From Gammaproteobacteria bacterium (lineage in GTDB: Bacteria; Pseudomonadota; Gammaproteobacteria; Enterobacterales; GCA-2746155), in the NCBI GenBank assembly GCA_024206355.1, contig JAAGZM010000103.1, forward strand, positions 1 to 13,151: a DNA stretch of 13,151 nucleotides, in the 5' to 3' direction. Positions 5,380 through 11,999 of the stretch are shown piece by piece (the stretch's first letter is position 1; each line of letters starts with the position of its first letter). A program made the translations under genes and the position numbers. A model generated the notes under the pieces. It had not been told where the DNA came from and made no database searches. It was given only the letters and a program-made list of their open reading frames with translations.

Positions 5380-6742
5380 ATAAACCGTGTTTTTCGAGAC
5401 GATAAAGAAATGCTTTGTAGGAAAGGTCAAGTAATCTTGCGGCTTGTGCTCTATTGTTTTCAGTTAATTCTAGTGCTTGATTTAAACAATCTCTTTCATG
5501 TGCTTCCCAAGAGAATCCTTCAAGTGGTAGTTGAAACTGTCCATCTGTCAAAGTCTTTGCCGCTGTTAGCACCGGTACATCTTTCACAGAAACAATACAA
5601 TCTTCTGCAAATAATACAAGACGTTCAACAATGTTTCCAAGCTCTCTGACATTTCCAGACCAGTAGTTATTCAACAGTATATGCATAACATCTTTTGGAA
5701 ACTCAGGTCTAGTTACGCCATGATTTGTGGCAGCTGAGTTGGCAAAATGATTAACAAGAGCGGGGATGTCTTCTGTTCGTTCGCGCAATGGAGGCATCAC
5801 AAGTGGCACCACATTAAGTCGAAAATAAAGGTCTTCTCTAAATTGACCGACTTTGATTTCTTCCTCAAGATTCCGATTGCTAGCGGCAATAACACGTATG
5901 TTGATTTTCTTTTCTTCGTTACTACCAAGACGTGTCAGCGTTCCTTCTTGGAGTAAACGTAACAATTTCGCTTGTAATAATAAAGGAAGTTCACCAATCT
6001 CATCAAGAAAGATCGTGCCATTATCAGAGGCCTCGAACTTGCCAATTTTCAATCGATCAGCTCCTGTGTATGCGCCTTTCTCTGCACCAAAAAACTCTGC
6101 ATCTGCAAGTGTCTCAGGTATAGCAGCACAATTAACTGCAATAAATGGCTTTTCCGAACGTTTAGATAGCTTATGAAGGGCCCTTGCTGCTAATTCCTTG
6201 CCAGTGCCACTTTCTCCACTGATAAGTACTGTAGCATTCGTTACAGCTAGTTTTTCAATCTTTCGAAACATCTTTTGCATTGAAGGAGCTCGGCCAACCA
6301 TATCAACTAAATTACTTTGTTCTGTTAGAGCCTTTCTTAATTGTTTATTTTCTGATTTAAGATGCTTGGACTGACAGACTTTTTCCAAAGTAAAGAGTAG
6401 TGTTTGTCTTTTATAGGGCTTGCTCAGATAGTCATCAGCACCTGCTCTGATAGCCGAGATCGCATGATCAATAGAGCCGTGTCCTGTAGCCATTACAAAA
6501 GCTAATTCAGGATACAGCTCTCTGAGCTTCTCAAGTAACTGTAGCCCATCCATACCAGGTAGTTTCCAGTCTGAAAACACTAAATCTACAGGCTGCAATT
6601 GTTGAAGCTTCAGAGCTGACTCGGCATCTTCTGCCGTTACTACGGAATATCCTGCATCAGTAATAATTTGCTCGACGATATCACGTTGATCCGCTTCATC
6701 TTCTACCACAAGAATCCGATTTTTTTTCTTTGTTTGCATCAC
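5378..6742 (-). CDS. NtrC-family sigma-54-dependent response regulator
   Basis: This 454-residue regulator has the three standard parts. The receiver (about 8-120) has E14/D15, phosphoacceptor D58 in FSDWKLPG, T87 and K108 in LSKPY. The AAA+ domain (about 147-375) has the Walker A GESGTGKE (176-183), the sigma-54 contact loop GAYTGA (223-228, Tyr in place of the usual Phe), the Walker B GTIFLDE (242-248), and the NIRVIAASN sensor region. The C-terminus is a Fis-type helix-turn-helix (about 427-454, NNRAQAARLLDLSYKAFLYRLE). When phosphorylated it should oligomerise on an enhancer and open sigma-54 promoters by ATP hydrolysis. The start is uncertain: the GTG at 6742 has AGGA seven bases upstream, while the next codon is ATG (6739). 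Either way it overlaps the stop of the kinase gene, so the pair is co-translated. The regulon beyond the adjacent promoters cannot be seen. Confidence 0.93.
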   Translation of the reverse strand: MMQTKKKNRILVVEDEADQRDIVEQIITDAGYSVVTAEDAESALKLQQLQPVDLVFSDWKLPGMDGLQLLEKLRELYPELAFVMATGHGSIDHAISAIRAGADDYLSKPYKRQTLLFTLEKVCQSKHLKSENKQLRKALTEQSNLVDMVGRAPSMQKMFRKIEKLAVTNATVLISGESGTGKELAARALHKLSKRSEKPFIAVNCAAIPETLADAEFFGAEKGAYTGADRLKIGKFEASDNGTIFLDEIGELPLLLQAKLLRLLQEGTLTRLGSNEEKKINIRVIAASNRNLEEEIKVGQFREDLYFRLNVVPLVMPPLRERTEDIPALVNHFANSAATNHGVTRPEFPKDVMHILLNNYWSGNVRELGNIVERLVLFAEDCIVSVKDVPVLTAAKTLTDGQFQLPLEGFSWEAHERDCLNQALELTENNRAQAARLLDLSYKAFLYRLEKHGL

Positions 6743-8121
6743 AAACTAATCCTATTTTTTGCCAGATCAAGAGATACAGAAGTACCGCGTTTAATTCTGT
6801 CTTGAACCTTTATATTACCATTGTAACGCCCTGTTGCTAGGCGATAAGCTATATATAAACCCATGCCACTGCCTTTGGCTTTAGTTGTTTGATGGGGTTG
6901 AAACAGCTTATCTCTAATCTCAATAGGAATACCATTTCCTTCATCAAGTATTTCTATTGTCAACATTTCTTCACTATCGGCAATATTAATTATTATTTCG
7001 CCATTATCTGGTGATGCTTCAACAGAATTTATAATTAAGGCATGCAGCATGGCTTTAACTTCAGCTTCTACACCTTCTATTGTGACATCATCCCCATTAT
7101 TAACTTGAAAATGAATGTTTCGTTGCTCTAATTGACTCGCTTCTAACCGAATATCTTGTATAAGTGGCAACAATGCAATGGAAGATGGCTCTGCATCTCC
7201 TGATAAACTGAATGTTAAAAAGGCTCGTATCCACTGATCAACTCGGTTAATTTGTCTTGAAGCAGATTCAACTAATTTATTTCTGCGCTCTTCAGGCAAA
7301 TCATTTCTTGCCAATTCTTCAACTGACAAACTCAATGTATTCAAGGGGTTACGAATACTATGTGCTAAACCACGTGAGATTTCACCAAGCTCTTTATAAT
7401 GATCGTTTTCTCTGATCCTCGATTTTAATTGTTCAACTTCAGCAAGTTGCAAAGACATATGATTAAAGGATTCAACGGTTGATTTAATTTCACCACTAAT
7501 GAAACTACCCTTGTTATCGATAGTTGTACCAAGTTCACCTGAAGCAACCGATTCAGCTGCTGATGACAAGTCACGAAGTGGTGCGCTTAATCTGTGAGAA
7601 AAATAGGCGGCTACAATCAAACCAAACACCAGTATGATTAATGTTCCCGTAAGCATACGACTTTCAAGCATTTTAACGGTTTTGATCATACCATCTCTGG
7701 GTATGGGTATTGACTGAGTTCCTGAAGAAGTTATCAATTCAAGAAAATCATCTTTAATTTGATTATTGAGTCGAATTTCGACGGTAGGTGCTGTGTAAGT
7801 AAATATCTGTGTGTGCTTTTGAGTTATCTTAGGATTGGCAGAATCAACGATAACTTGCTCGTGCATATTTCTCTGCCCAATTTTTGATTTCACATGGACG
7901 TTAGTGTTCGAATTAACAATTGATTCCAATAAAATTTTATCATTCCATTGGTATTTACCAAGAATGAAAAATGAAGCCGTATCTCTACCGACTGAAAATG
8001 CAACCTGACCAAGCTCTCTAGAGACATCTTGAGTAATCGAACGCATCATTAACCACTGACTGCCTAACAAAATAGCGAGTAGGGCACTGAATAACAAAAA
8101 TACTTTACTTCGTAATGACAT
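6739..8121 (-). CDS. Sensor histidine kinase partner of the NtrC-family regulator
   Basis: This is a 460-residue inner-membrane kinase. Its ATG has AGGA eight bases upstream. Transmembrane helices near 5-27 and 155-175 enclose a periplasmic domain of about 127 residues that I do not recognise. A HAMP linker follows (about 175-230, with the SAPLRDLSSAAESVASGEL segment). The dimerisation domain carries phosphoacceptor H254 in GLAHSIRNPLNTLSLSV, a form common in kinases that pair with sigma-54 regulators such as NtrB, AtoS and ZraS. The ATP domain has the N box around N365 (INSVEAS), the G1 box DEGNGIP (393-399) and the G2 box GSGMGL (417-422). The gene overlaps the regulator gene by a few bases. 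It has its own -24/-12 promoter at 8165-8180 and so is likely to be induced by its own pathway. The periplasmic position of the sensor domain and of the presumed target protein suggests an envelope signal. Confidence 0.92.
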   Translation of the reverse strand: MSLRSKVFLLFSALLAILLGSQWLMMRSITQDVSRELGQVAFSVGRDTASFFILGKYQWNDKILLESIVNSNTNVHVKSKIGQRNMHEQVIVDSANPKITQKHTQIFTYTAPTVEIRLNNQIKDDFLELITSSGTQSIPIPRDGMIKTVKMLESRMLTGTLIILVFGLIVAAYFSHRLSAPLRDLSSAAESVASGELGTTIDNKGSFISGEIKSTVESFNHMSLQLAEVEQLKSRIRENDHYKELGEISRGLAHSIRNPLNTLSLSVEELARNDLPEERRNKLVESASRQINRVDQWIRAFLTFSLSGDAEPSSIALLPLIQDIRLEASQLEQRNIHFQVNNGDDVTIEGVEAEVKAMLHALIINSVEASPDNGEIIINIADSEEMLTIEILDEGNGIPIEIRDKLFQPHQTTKAKGSGMGLYIAYRLATGRYNGNIKVQDRIKRGTSVSLDLAKNRISL

Positions 8122-8128
8122 CGATTTT

Positions 8129-8137
8129 TTCCTGATA
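8129..8137. promoter_or_regulatory. Possible half-site of the ATCC-N8-GGAT operator in the kinase leader
   Basis: TCCTGATA at 8130-8137 is identical to one half of the perfect palindrome at 5340-5355. It lies between the predicted sigma-54 start (about 8154) and the kinase start codon. There is no matching right half and no full dyad in the 150 bp upstream of the promoter, so it may be a weak autoregulatory site or chance. Confidence 0.25.
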
Positions 8138-8138
8138 G

Positions 8139-8155
8139 ATAGTTACATTAACTAT
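8139..8155. promoter_or_regulatory. Perfect 17-bp dyad at the kinase transcription start
   Basis: ATAGTTA-CAT-TAACTAT has perfect 7-bp arms with a 3-bp centre. It ends within a base or two of the start predicted from the sigma-54 promoter at 8165-8180. It could be an operator for a repressor or a 5' hairpin of the message. No second copy was noticed in the window. Confidence 0.4.
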
Positions 8156-8164
8156 ACAGGAGCA

Positions 8165-8180
8165 AGCAAGCTTGATGCCA
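8165..8180 (-). promoter_or_regulatory. Sigma-54 (-24/-12) promoter of the kinase-regulator operon
   Basis: The minus strand reads TGGCATCAAGCTTGCT from 8180 down to 8165, again with TGGCA and TTGCT intact and GG-N10-GC spacing. The predicted start is near 8154, about 33 nt before the kinase ATG at 8121. It lies wholly in the 71-bp gap between thiI and the kinase gene. Together with the very similar element at 5270-5285, it implies that the two-component genes and the exported-protein gene form one sigma-54 regulon with positive autoregulation. Confidence 0.78.
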
Positions 8181-8192
8181 GTTGTTGTCTAA

Positions 8193-9644
8193 CTAAGAAT
8201 GATATACCAAAATATTATCGTGGCCTTCGTCAGCTAATTGAGATGCCTGTACTTGGCTCATCACACCCTTATCACAGTAGAGTAGGTAACGCTTTGCATT
8301 ATCAAGCTCACTCATTTTGCGCTGCAAGGCAAAGAACGGTATTTTTATGATGGTATTATTTGTTAAGTGGAGAGGATTATTTTCTTCTTCATTAGGGTGT
8401 CTAATATCTATAACAATATCGTCAACAGCCGGTATTTTCACAACCTCAACTTCATGGATAGTTTTGACCGAGTTCATAACTTCATCAATACTAACTGCTT
8501 CAGAATCATCTACAGCTTTAGTTAATACATCCATATCAAATTCAGATTCCTCAGTGTCTATACGCTCTTTTTTGGCATGAGAAGTAGGGCGATCTGAGAT
8601 GACACCGCAATATTCAGGCATATGCTTCGCAAAATCTTCAGTACCGATAGCCGCTGCTGTTTTGATGATATCAAGCTTATCCATAACGATAAGTGGACGG
8701 ATAACCAAATGTTCCGTAATGGCATCGATTAACGTCAGGTTAGGCAATGTTTGGCTAGAAACTTGAGCAAGACTTTCACCGGTGACTAGAGCGCCAGCAT
8801 TAATACGGTTTGCAACCAAGTCAGCAGCTCTCATCATCATGCGCTTAAGAACGACACCCATCTGTGAATGATGAACTTTCGTTAGAATTTCTTCAACGAC
8901 GTCTTCAAATGGTACGGTTATGAACTTAACGCGATGAGAGTATGAGTATTTACGCCATAAAAAGTCAGCAACTTGTTTTACGCCAACCTCATGGGTAGCT
9001 CCACCTAAGTTAAAGAAACAAAAATGCGTGCAATAACCACGTTTCATCGTCATGTAGCTGGCAACTCCTGAATCAAAACCACCTGACAGTAGAGATAGAA
9101 CATGACCTTGAGTACCCAATGGAAATCCGCCAATACCCTGATGCTGTTGCTTAATTAAATCAACATTTTGATCTTTTATCGATAATCGAACTGTTATATC
9201 TGGATTATGTAAATCTACAGATGTATCGTCGACTGCTCTCAATAAACAACCGCCAAGGAATTGCTCCGCCTGAAAAGACTTAAAAGGATGATTTCCACTA
9301 CGCTTAGTTCTAACGACAAAGGTACGCCCCTGGATGAGATCAGCGCTATATTGAACAACCAGCTCGCCTAAATCATCGAGTGTTTCAAAACTGTGACGAC
9401 TAACTTCCTCGATTTTATCAATGCCAGGTGTATTACTTAGACGCCCAATAATTTGTGATTGCTGTTGTTCAGTAGCGTCATCAGCATTAACCTCAAGTTT
9501 ATCCCATTGATTTCGAACTCTAATTTGCACATCAATATCTCTACAACTATTACGAATATTGTTACATAAACGCATCGTCATATTCTTGCGAAGAGAACGA
9601 CTCTTGATGATGATTTCTGGAAAAAGCTTAACGATAAGTTTCAT
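8193..9644 (-). CDS. thiI: tRNA 4-thiouridine / thiazole sulfurtransferase ThiI with rhodanese domain
   Basis: This cytoplasmic enzyme adenylates and thiolates U8 of tRNA and also passes sulfur to ThiS for thiamine thiazole synthesis. I place the start at the ATG at 9644 (483 residues), because the protein then begins MKLIVKLFPEIIIKS like the family. An upstream in-frame GTG at 9656 would add only four residues, and neither start has a strong ribosome binding site. In order the domains are a ferredoxin-like N-terminal domain and THUMP (to about 165), a PP-loop ATPase with SGGFDS (187-192), and a C-terminal rhodanese domain (about 385-483). The two catalytic cysteines known from E. coli are present: C346 in PEYCGVIS and C457 in YCDKGVMS. 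The length equals that of E. coli ThiI (482). It reads toward the kinase gene, but the 71-bp gap holds a separate sigma-54 promoter, so the genes need not be one unit. Confidence 0.96.
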   Translation of the reverse strand: MKLIVKLFPEIIIKSRSLRKNMTMRLCNNIRNSCRDIDVQIRVRNQWDKLEVNADDATEQQQSQIIGRLSNTPGIDKIEEVSRHSFETLDDLGELVVQYSADLIQGRTFVVRTKRSGNHPFKSFQAEQFLGGCLLRAVDDTSVDLHNPDITVRLSIKDQNVDLIKQQHQGIGGFPLGTQGHVLSLLSGGFDSGVASYMTMKRGYCTHFCFFNLGGATHEVGVKQVADFLWRKYSYSHRVKFITVPFEDVVEEILTKVHHSQMGVVLKRMMMRAADLVANRINAGALVTGESLAQVSSQTLPNLTLIDAITEHLVIRPLIVMDKLDIIKTAAAIGTEDFAKHMPEYCGVISDRPTSHAKKERIDTEESEFDMDVLTKAVDDSEAVSIDEVMNSVKTIHEVEVVKIPAVDDIVIDIRHPNEEENNPLHLTNNTIIKIPFFALQRKMSELDNAKRYLLYCDKGVMSQVQASQLADEGHDNILVYHS

Positions 9645-9789
9645 AGTATTTACCACAAGTAAAATTTCGGCCGAGATGATAACATGGACTGAATGTTGAC
9701 GCCCCTACACTAGGTGCTATTTTTTAGTTTTAAACACTCTCAAAATTAGTTAAGGTTCATTAACGCAAGGACAGGTAGTATATATTTTT

Positions 9790-9820
9790 CAGGACGTCGT
9801 GAATACATCCCTGTAGACTA
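9790..9820. repeat. Possible decayed intergenic repeat
   Basis: The stretch caggacgtcgtgaatacatc, followed by cctgtagacta, resembles from memory a dispersed intergenic sequence (gacggcgtgaatacatccctgtag) that recurs in many gammaproteobacterial genomes. Only one copy is in the window, so its repetitive nature cannot be shown here. The rest of the 9657-9937 intergenic region shows no gene. Confidence 0.25.
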
Positions 9821-9876
9821 TACACTATCATCACTGCTGCTGAGATCTGTTGAATATACTATCTGATCCTACGCCT

Positions 9877-9904
9877 TTGACTTTAGTTGATGTAAAAATA
9901 TAAG
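9877..9904 (+). promoter_or_regulatory. Probable sigma-70 promoter of the aminopeptidase gene
   Basis: TTGACT (9877-9882) and TATAAG (9899-9904) are separated by 16 bp. A start near 9911 leaves a leader of about 30 nt that includes AAGGA at 9926-9930, ten bases before the ATG at 9941. No operator-like dyad is evident next to it. Confidence 0.45.
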
Positions 9905-9940
9905 AAGATAAAATAAAAAAACTACAAGGAAGCTAAATTG

Positions 9941-11164
9941 ATGAATTTGAATAATAATAGACTCCCAATCTTATTTAGATACTTAATGACAATGCTAGCT
10001 GCATCAGCATATGTCTCTACTATGATCGCTGATCAGATTGAGAAAAGACCTCGCGCTCGTGATGTGGGACTTATAGTTGGTACCATGCAAACAGGCAAAT
10101 ATAACGCCATTACTGATGTAGAAGGTGTATTAGTTGGACACTCGACTGTGATAAAAGAACCTAATATTCACACAGGTGTGACGGCTATTATACCAGCTCC
10201 TGGAAATCTATATACGAATCCTATTCCGGCTTGGATCCATGCGGGTAATGGTTATGGTAAGTCTGTTGGTTTAAGTCAACTACTGGAGTTTGGCGAAATT
10301 GAAACCCCTATTTTATTGACCTGTACTTTGTGTGTATGGACTGCTGCGGATGCAATGGTTGATTATCTTTTGGAGCAGCCGGGTGAGTCTCAGCATACGA
10401 TTAACCCGATTGTTGGTGAGACTAACGACAGTATTGTTAGTGATATGTGGACCCATCCTGTGCAAGCTGAGCATGTGAGAGAAGCTTTAGAGTCAGCTAA
10501 GAGTGGGCCAGTGGAAGAGGGTAGTATTGGCGCAGGAACTGGTACTCAGACTTATCACTGGAAAGGTGGTATTGGCACGAGTTCTCGTGTTTTGCCTAGT
10601 TCTTTAGGTGGTTACACGGTTGGTGTGCTGGTTCAGAGTAATCTTTTAGCAGGTGCAACGCTACGTATGAATGGAGCTCCTGTTGCGCGCGAACTAGGTA
10701 AATATGCCTATAAAAAAGAGTTAGAAGAAGATAGAAAAGATGATAAGGAAGTGCGAGGTGGTTCTATTATGATTGTAGTAGCTACCGATGCTCCTCTGGA
10801 CTCTCGTAATCTAAATCGTTTAGCTACTCGTGCTATGATGGGCTTGGCCCGAACAGGTTCTGTTGCTGAAAATGATTCTGGGGATTATGTTATTGCATTT
10901 TCTACGTCGAAATTAGTTCGTAAGGTGCGTTCTCATGATAAACCTTGGCCGACTGAATCGTTACTTGCTTCCTCAATGTCTCCATTATTTACCGCTACCG
11001 TTGAAGCGACTCAAGAGGCTATTTACAATGCATTGTTTAAGGCTACAACGGTTGAAGGCCGTGGTAATAAACTCGAAGCGCTACCGATAAAAGAAACAGT
11101 TGAAATTCTTAAGAAGTATAATGTTTTAGATTGGGATAAGACTTTGCCGCCTGGCAAACATTAG
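9941..11164 (+). CDS. Exported DmpA/BapA-type (P1, S58) aminopeptidase
   Basis: This is a 407-residue N-terminal nucleophile hydrolase. I start it at ATG 9941; a TTG directly before it would add one residue. Residues 1-30 (NNNRLP, then a hydrophobic stretch ending near STMIA) look like a signal peptide, so the enzyme should be periplasmic. The mature part begins RPRARDVGL and GKYNAITDVEGVLVGHST, typical of the family. The precursor is expected to cleave itself between G274 and S275 in RGGSIMIVVATDAPL, making S275 the N-terminal nucleophile. S313 and D315 in NDSGDYVIAFST sit 38 and 40 residues further on, as do the partner active-site residues of DmpA/BapA, and VQSN (N234) probably supplies the oxyanion asparagine. 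A charged linker (about 258-272) precedes the cleavage site. Known members remove N-terminal beta-amino acids, D-Ala or glycine from small peptides; the substrate here is inferred at best. Its 3' end overlaps the convergent gene by 4 bp. Confidence 0.9.
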   Translation: MNLNNNRLPILFRYLMTMLAASAYVSTMIADQIEKRPRARDVGLIVGTMQTGKYNAITDVEGVLVGHSTVIKEPNIHTGVTAIIPAPGNLYTNPIPAWIHAGNGYGKSVGLSQLLEFGEIETPILLTCTLCVWTAADAMVDYLLEQPGESQHTINPIVGETNDSIVSDMWTHPVQAEHVREALESAKSGPVEEGSIGAGTGTQTYHWKGGIGTSSRVLPSSLGGYTVGVLVQSNLLAGATLRMNGAPVARELGKYAYKKELEEDRKDDKEVRGGSIMIVVATDAPLDSRNLNRLATRAMMGLARTGSVAENDSGDYVIAFSTSKLVRKVRSHDKPWPTESLLASSMSPLFTATVEATQEAIYNALFKATTVEGRGNKLEALPIKETVEILKKYNVLDWDKTLPPGKH

Positions 11165-11988
11165 TTGCTATTTTGGCCAAGCAGCTCTCTGGTTTGGTCA
11201 ATTGTTGCAAGTTTTCGTCCGGATTGTTTATATGATTGCCAGCTTTGTGCCACTAAATCGGCATTAGAGTTGGCGGTTGTCCCATCTGGTAGGTAAAACC
11301 CATTTTCAAATCCTACTCTTATTTGGCAATTAAAATCGACTGTCTTAGCTAAAATCTCAGGCGCATTGACTCCAAAAGAGCAGACCATCCAGTTATTGTT
11401 GGTTTCTAATATAGAACGATACTGCTGTACTATGTCAACTTCAGGTGGTGTTTTTGTGTATCGACCTAGTACAAAAAGTAGTGAATGATTATTCAAAGGG
11501 ATAACTTTAGACGCTATTAACTTCTGATATTGTCTAAAATCTACTTCGTCATAAAGAATGTATTGGATGAGACAGTTATTTGCAGCAAGATTTTTCAAAA
11601 AATTCTTAAAAGGTGCTACAGAAGTATTTTCCGGAACAAATTCCCTTAATGCAATAGATATGCAGTCGGGCATTAACTGTTGCATGAGATCGATCTGTTC
11701 AGCTGAATTATAGATACCGGCAGCTTCACTGGTTACCTGGACAATCATTTCACTAGCGACCGCTGCCTTAACCGCCTTTACTGCGGTTATATAATCTTTT
11801 GGTAACAATGAATGCCGCTCGCTTTTGTCTCTGACATGCAGATGTATCATTCTTGCACCAGCTTCAAGGCACTCAACAGCTGTTTGAACAAGTTCTGAAG
11901 GTGTTATCGGAAGTGCCGGATGATCTTGTTTGGTATGGCGAGCACCGTTAGGGGCAACTGCAATTACCAGTGGCTTTAAATCAGTCAT
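11161..11988 (-). CDS. Beta-keto acid cleavage enzyme (BKACE, DUF849 family)
   Basis: This is a 275-residue TIM-barrel enzyme starting at ATG, without a clear ribosome binding site, 11 bases after the aminotransferase stop. Family members are Zn-dependent and convert a beta-keto acid plus acetyl-CoA into acetoacetate plus a new acyl-CoA; Kce of lysine fermentation is the type enzyme. Zn-ligand motifs are visible: H49 and H51 in MIHLHVRD and E228 in VGFENGFYLPDG. The N-terminal strand is VAPNGARHTKQDHPALP. The position just after GA is R17, where Kce and many relatives have an active-site Glu (APTGAE), so this is a variant subgroup and its substrate may differ. It is probably co-transcribed with the upstream class III aminotransferase, which could supply the keto acid. 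Family assignment is firm, specific substrate unknown. Confidence 0.88.
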   Translation of the reverse strand: MTDLKPLVIAVAPNGARHTKQDHPALPITPSELVQTAVECLEAGARMIHLHVRDKSERHSLLPKDYITAVKAVKAAVASEMIVQVTSEAAGIYNSAEQIDLMQQLMPDCISIALREFVPENTSVAPFKNFLKNLAANNCLIQYILYDEVDFRQYQKLIASKVIPLNNHSLLFVLGRYTKTPPEVDIVQQYRSILETNNNWMVCSFGVNAPEILAKTVDFNCQIRVGFENGFYLPDGTTANSNADLVAQSWQSYKQSGRKLATIDQTRELLGQNSN

Positions 11989-11999
11989 AGCAATTACTA

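Noticed and set aside
5410..6176. Several plus-strand open frames antisense to the NtrC-family regulator
   Set aside because: They overlap one another and the regulator, lack convincing ribosome binding sites, and their translations show no recognisable domains. They are shadows of a strongly supported gene.
8317..8580. Plus-strand open frame of 87 codons antisense to the 3' part of thiI
   Set aside because: It lies wholly inside the conserved rhodanese region of thiI. The translation is low-complexity and Ser/Thr-rich, as expected from reading codons backwards.
9657..9760. TPP riboswitch upstream of thiI
   Set aside because: I looked for the conserved THI-box cores and a matching fold in the leader and saw neither. 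thiI is often not riboswitch-controlled.
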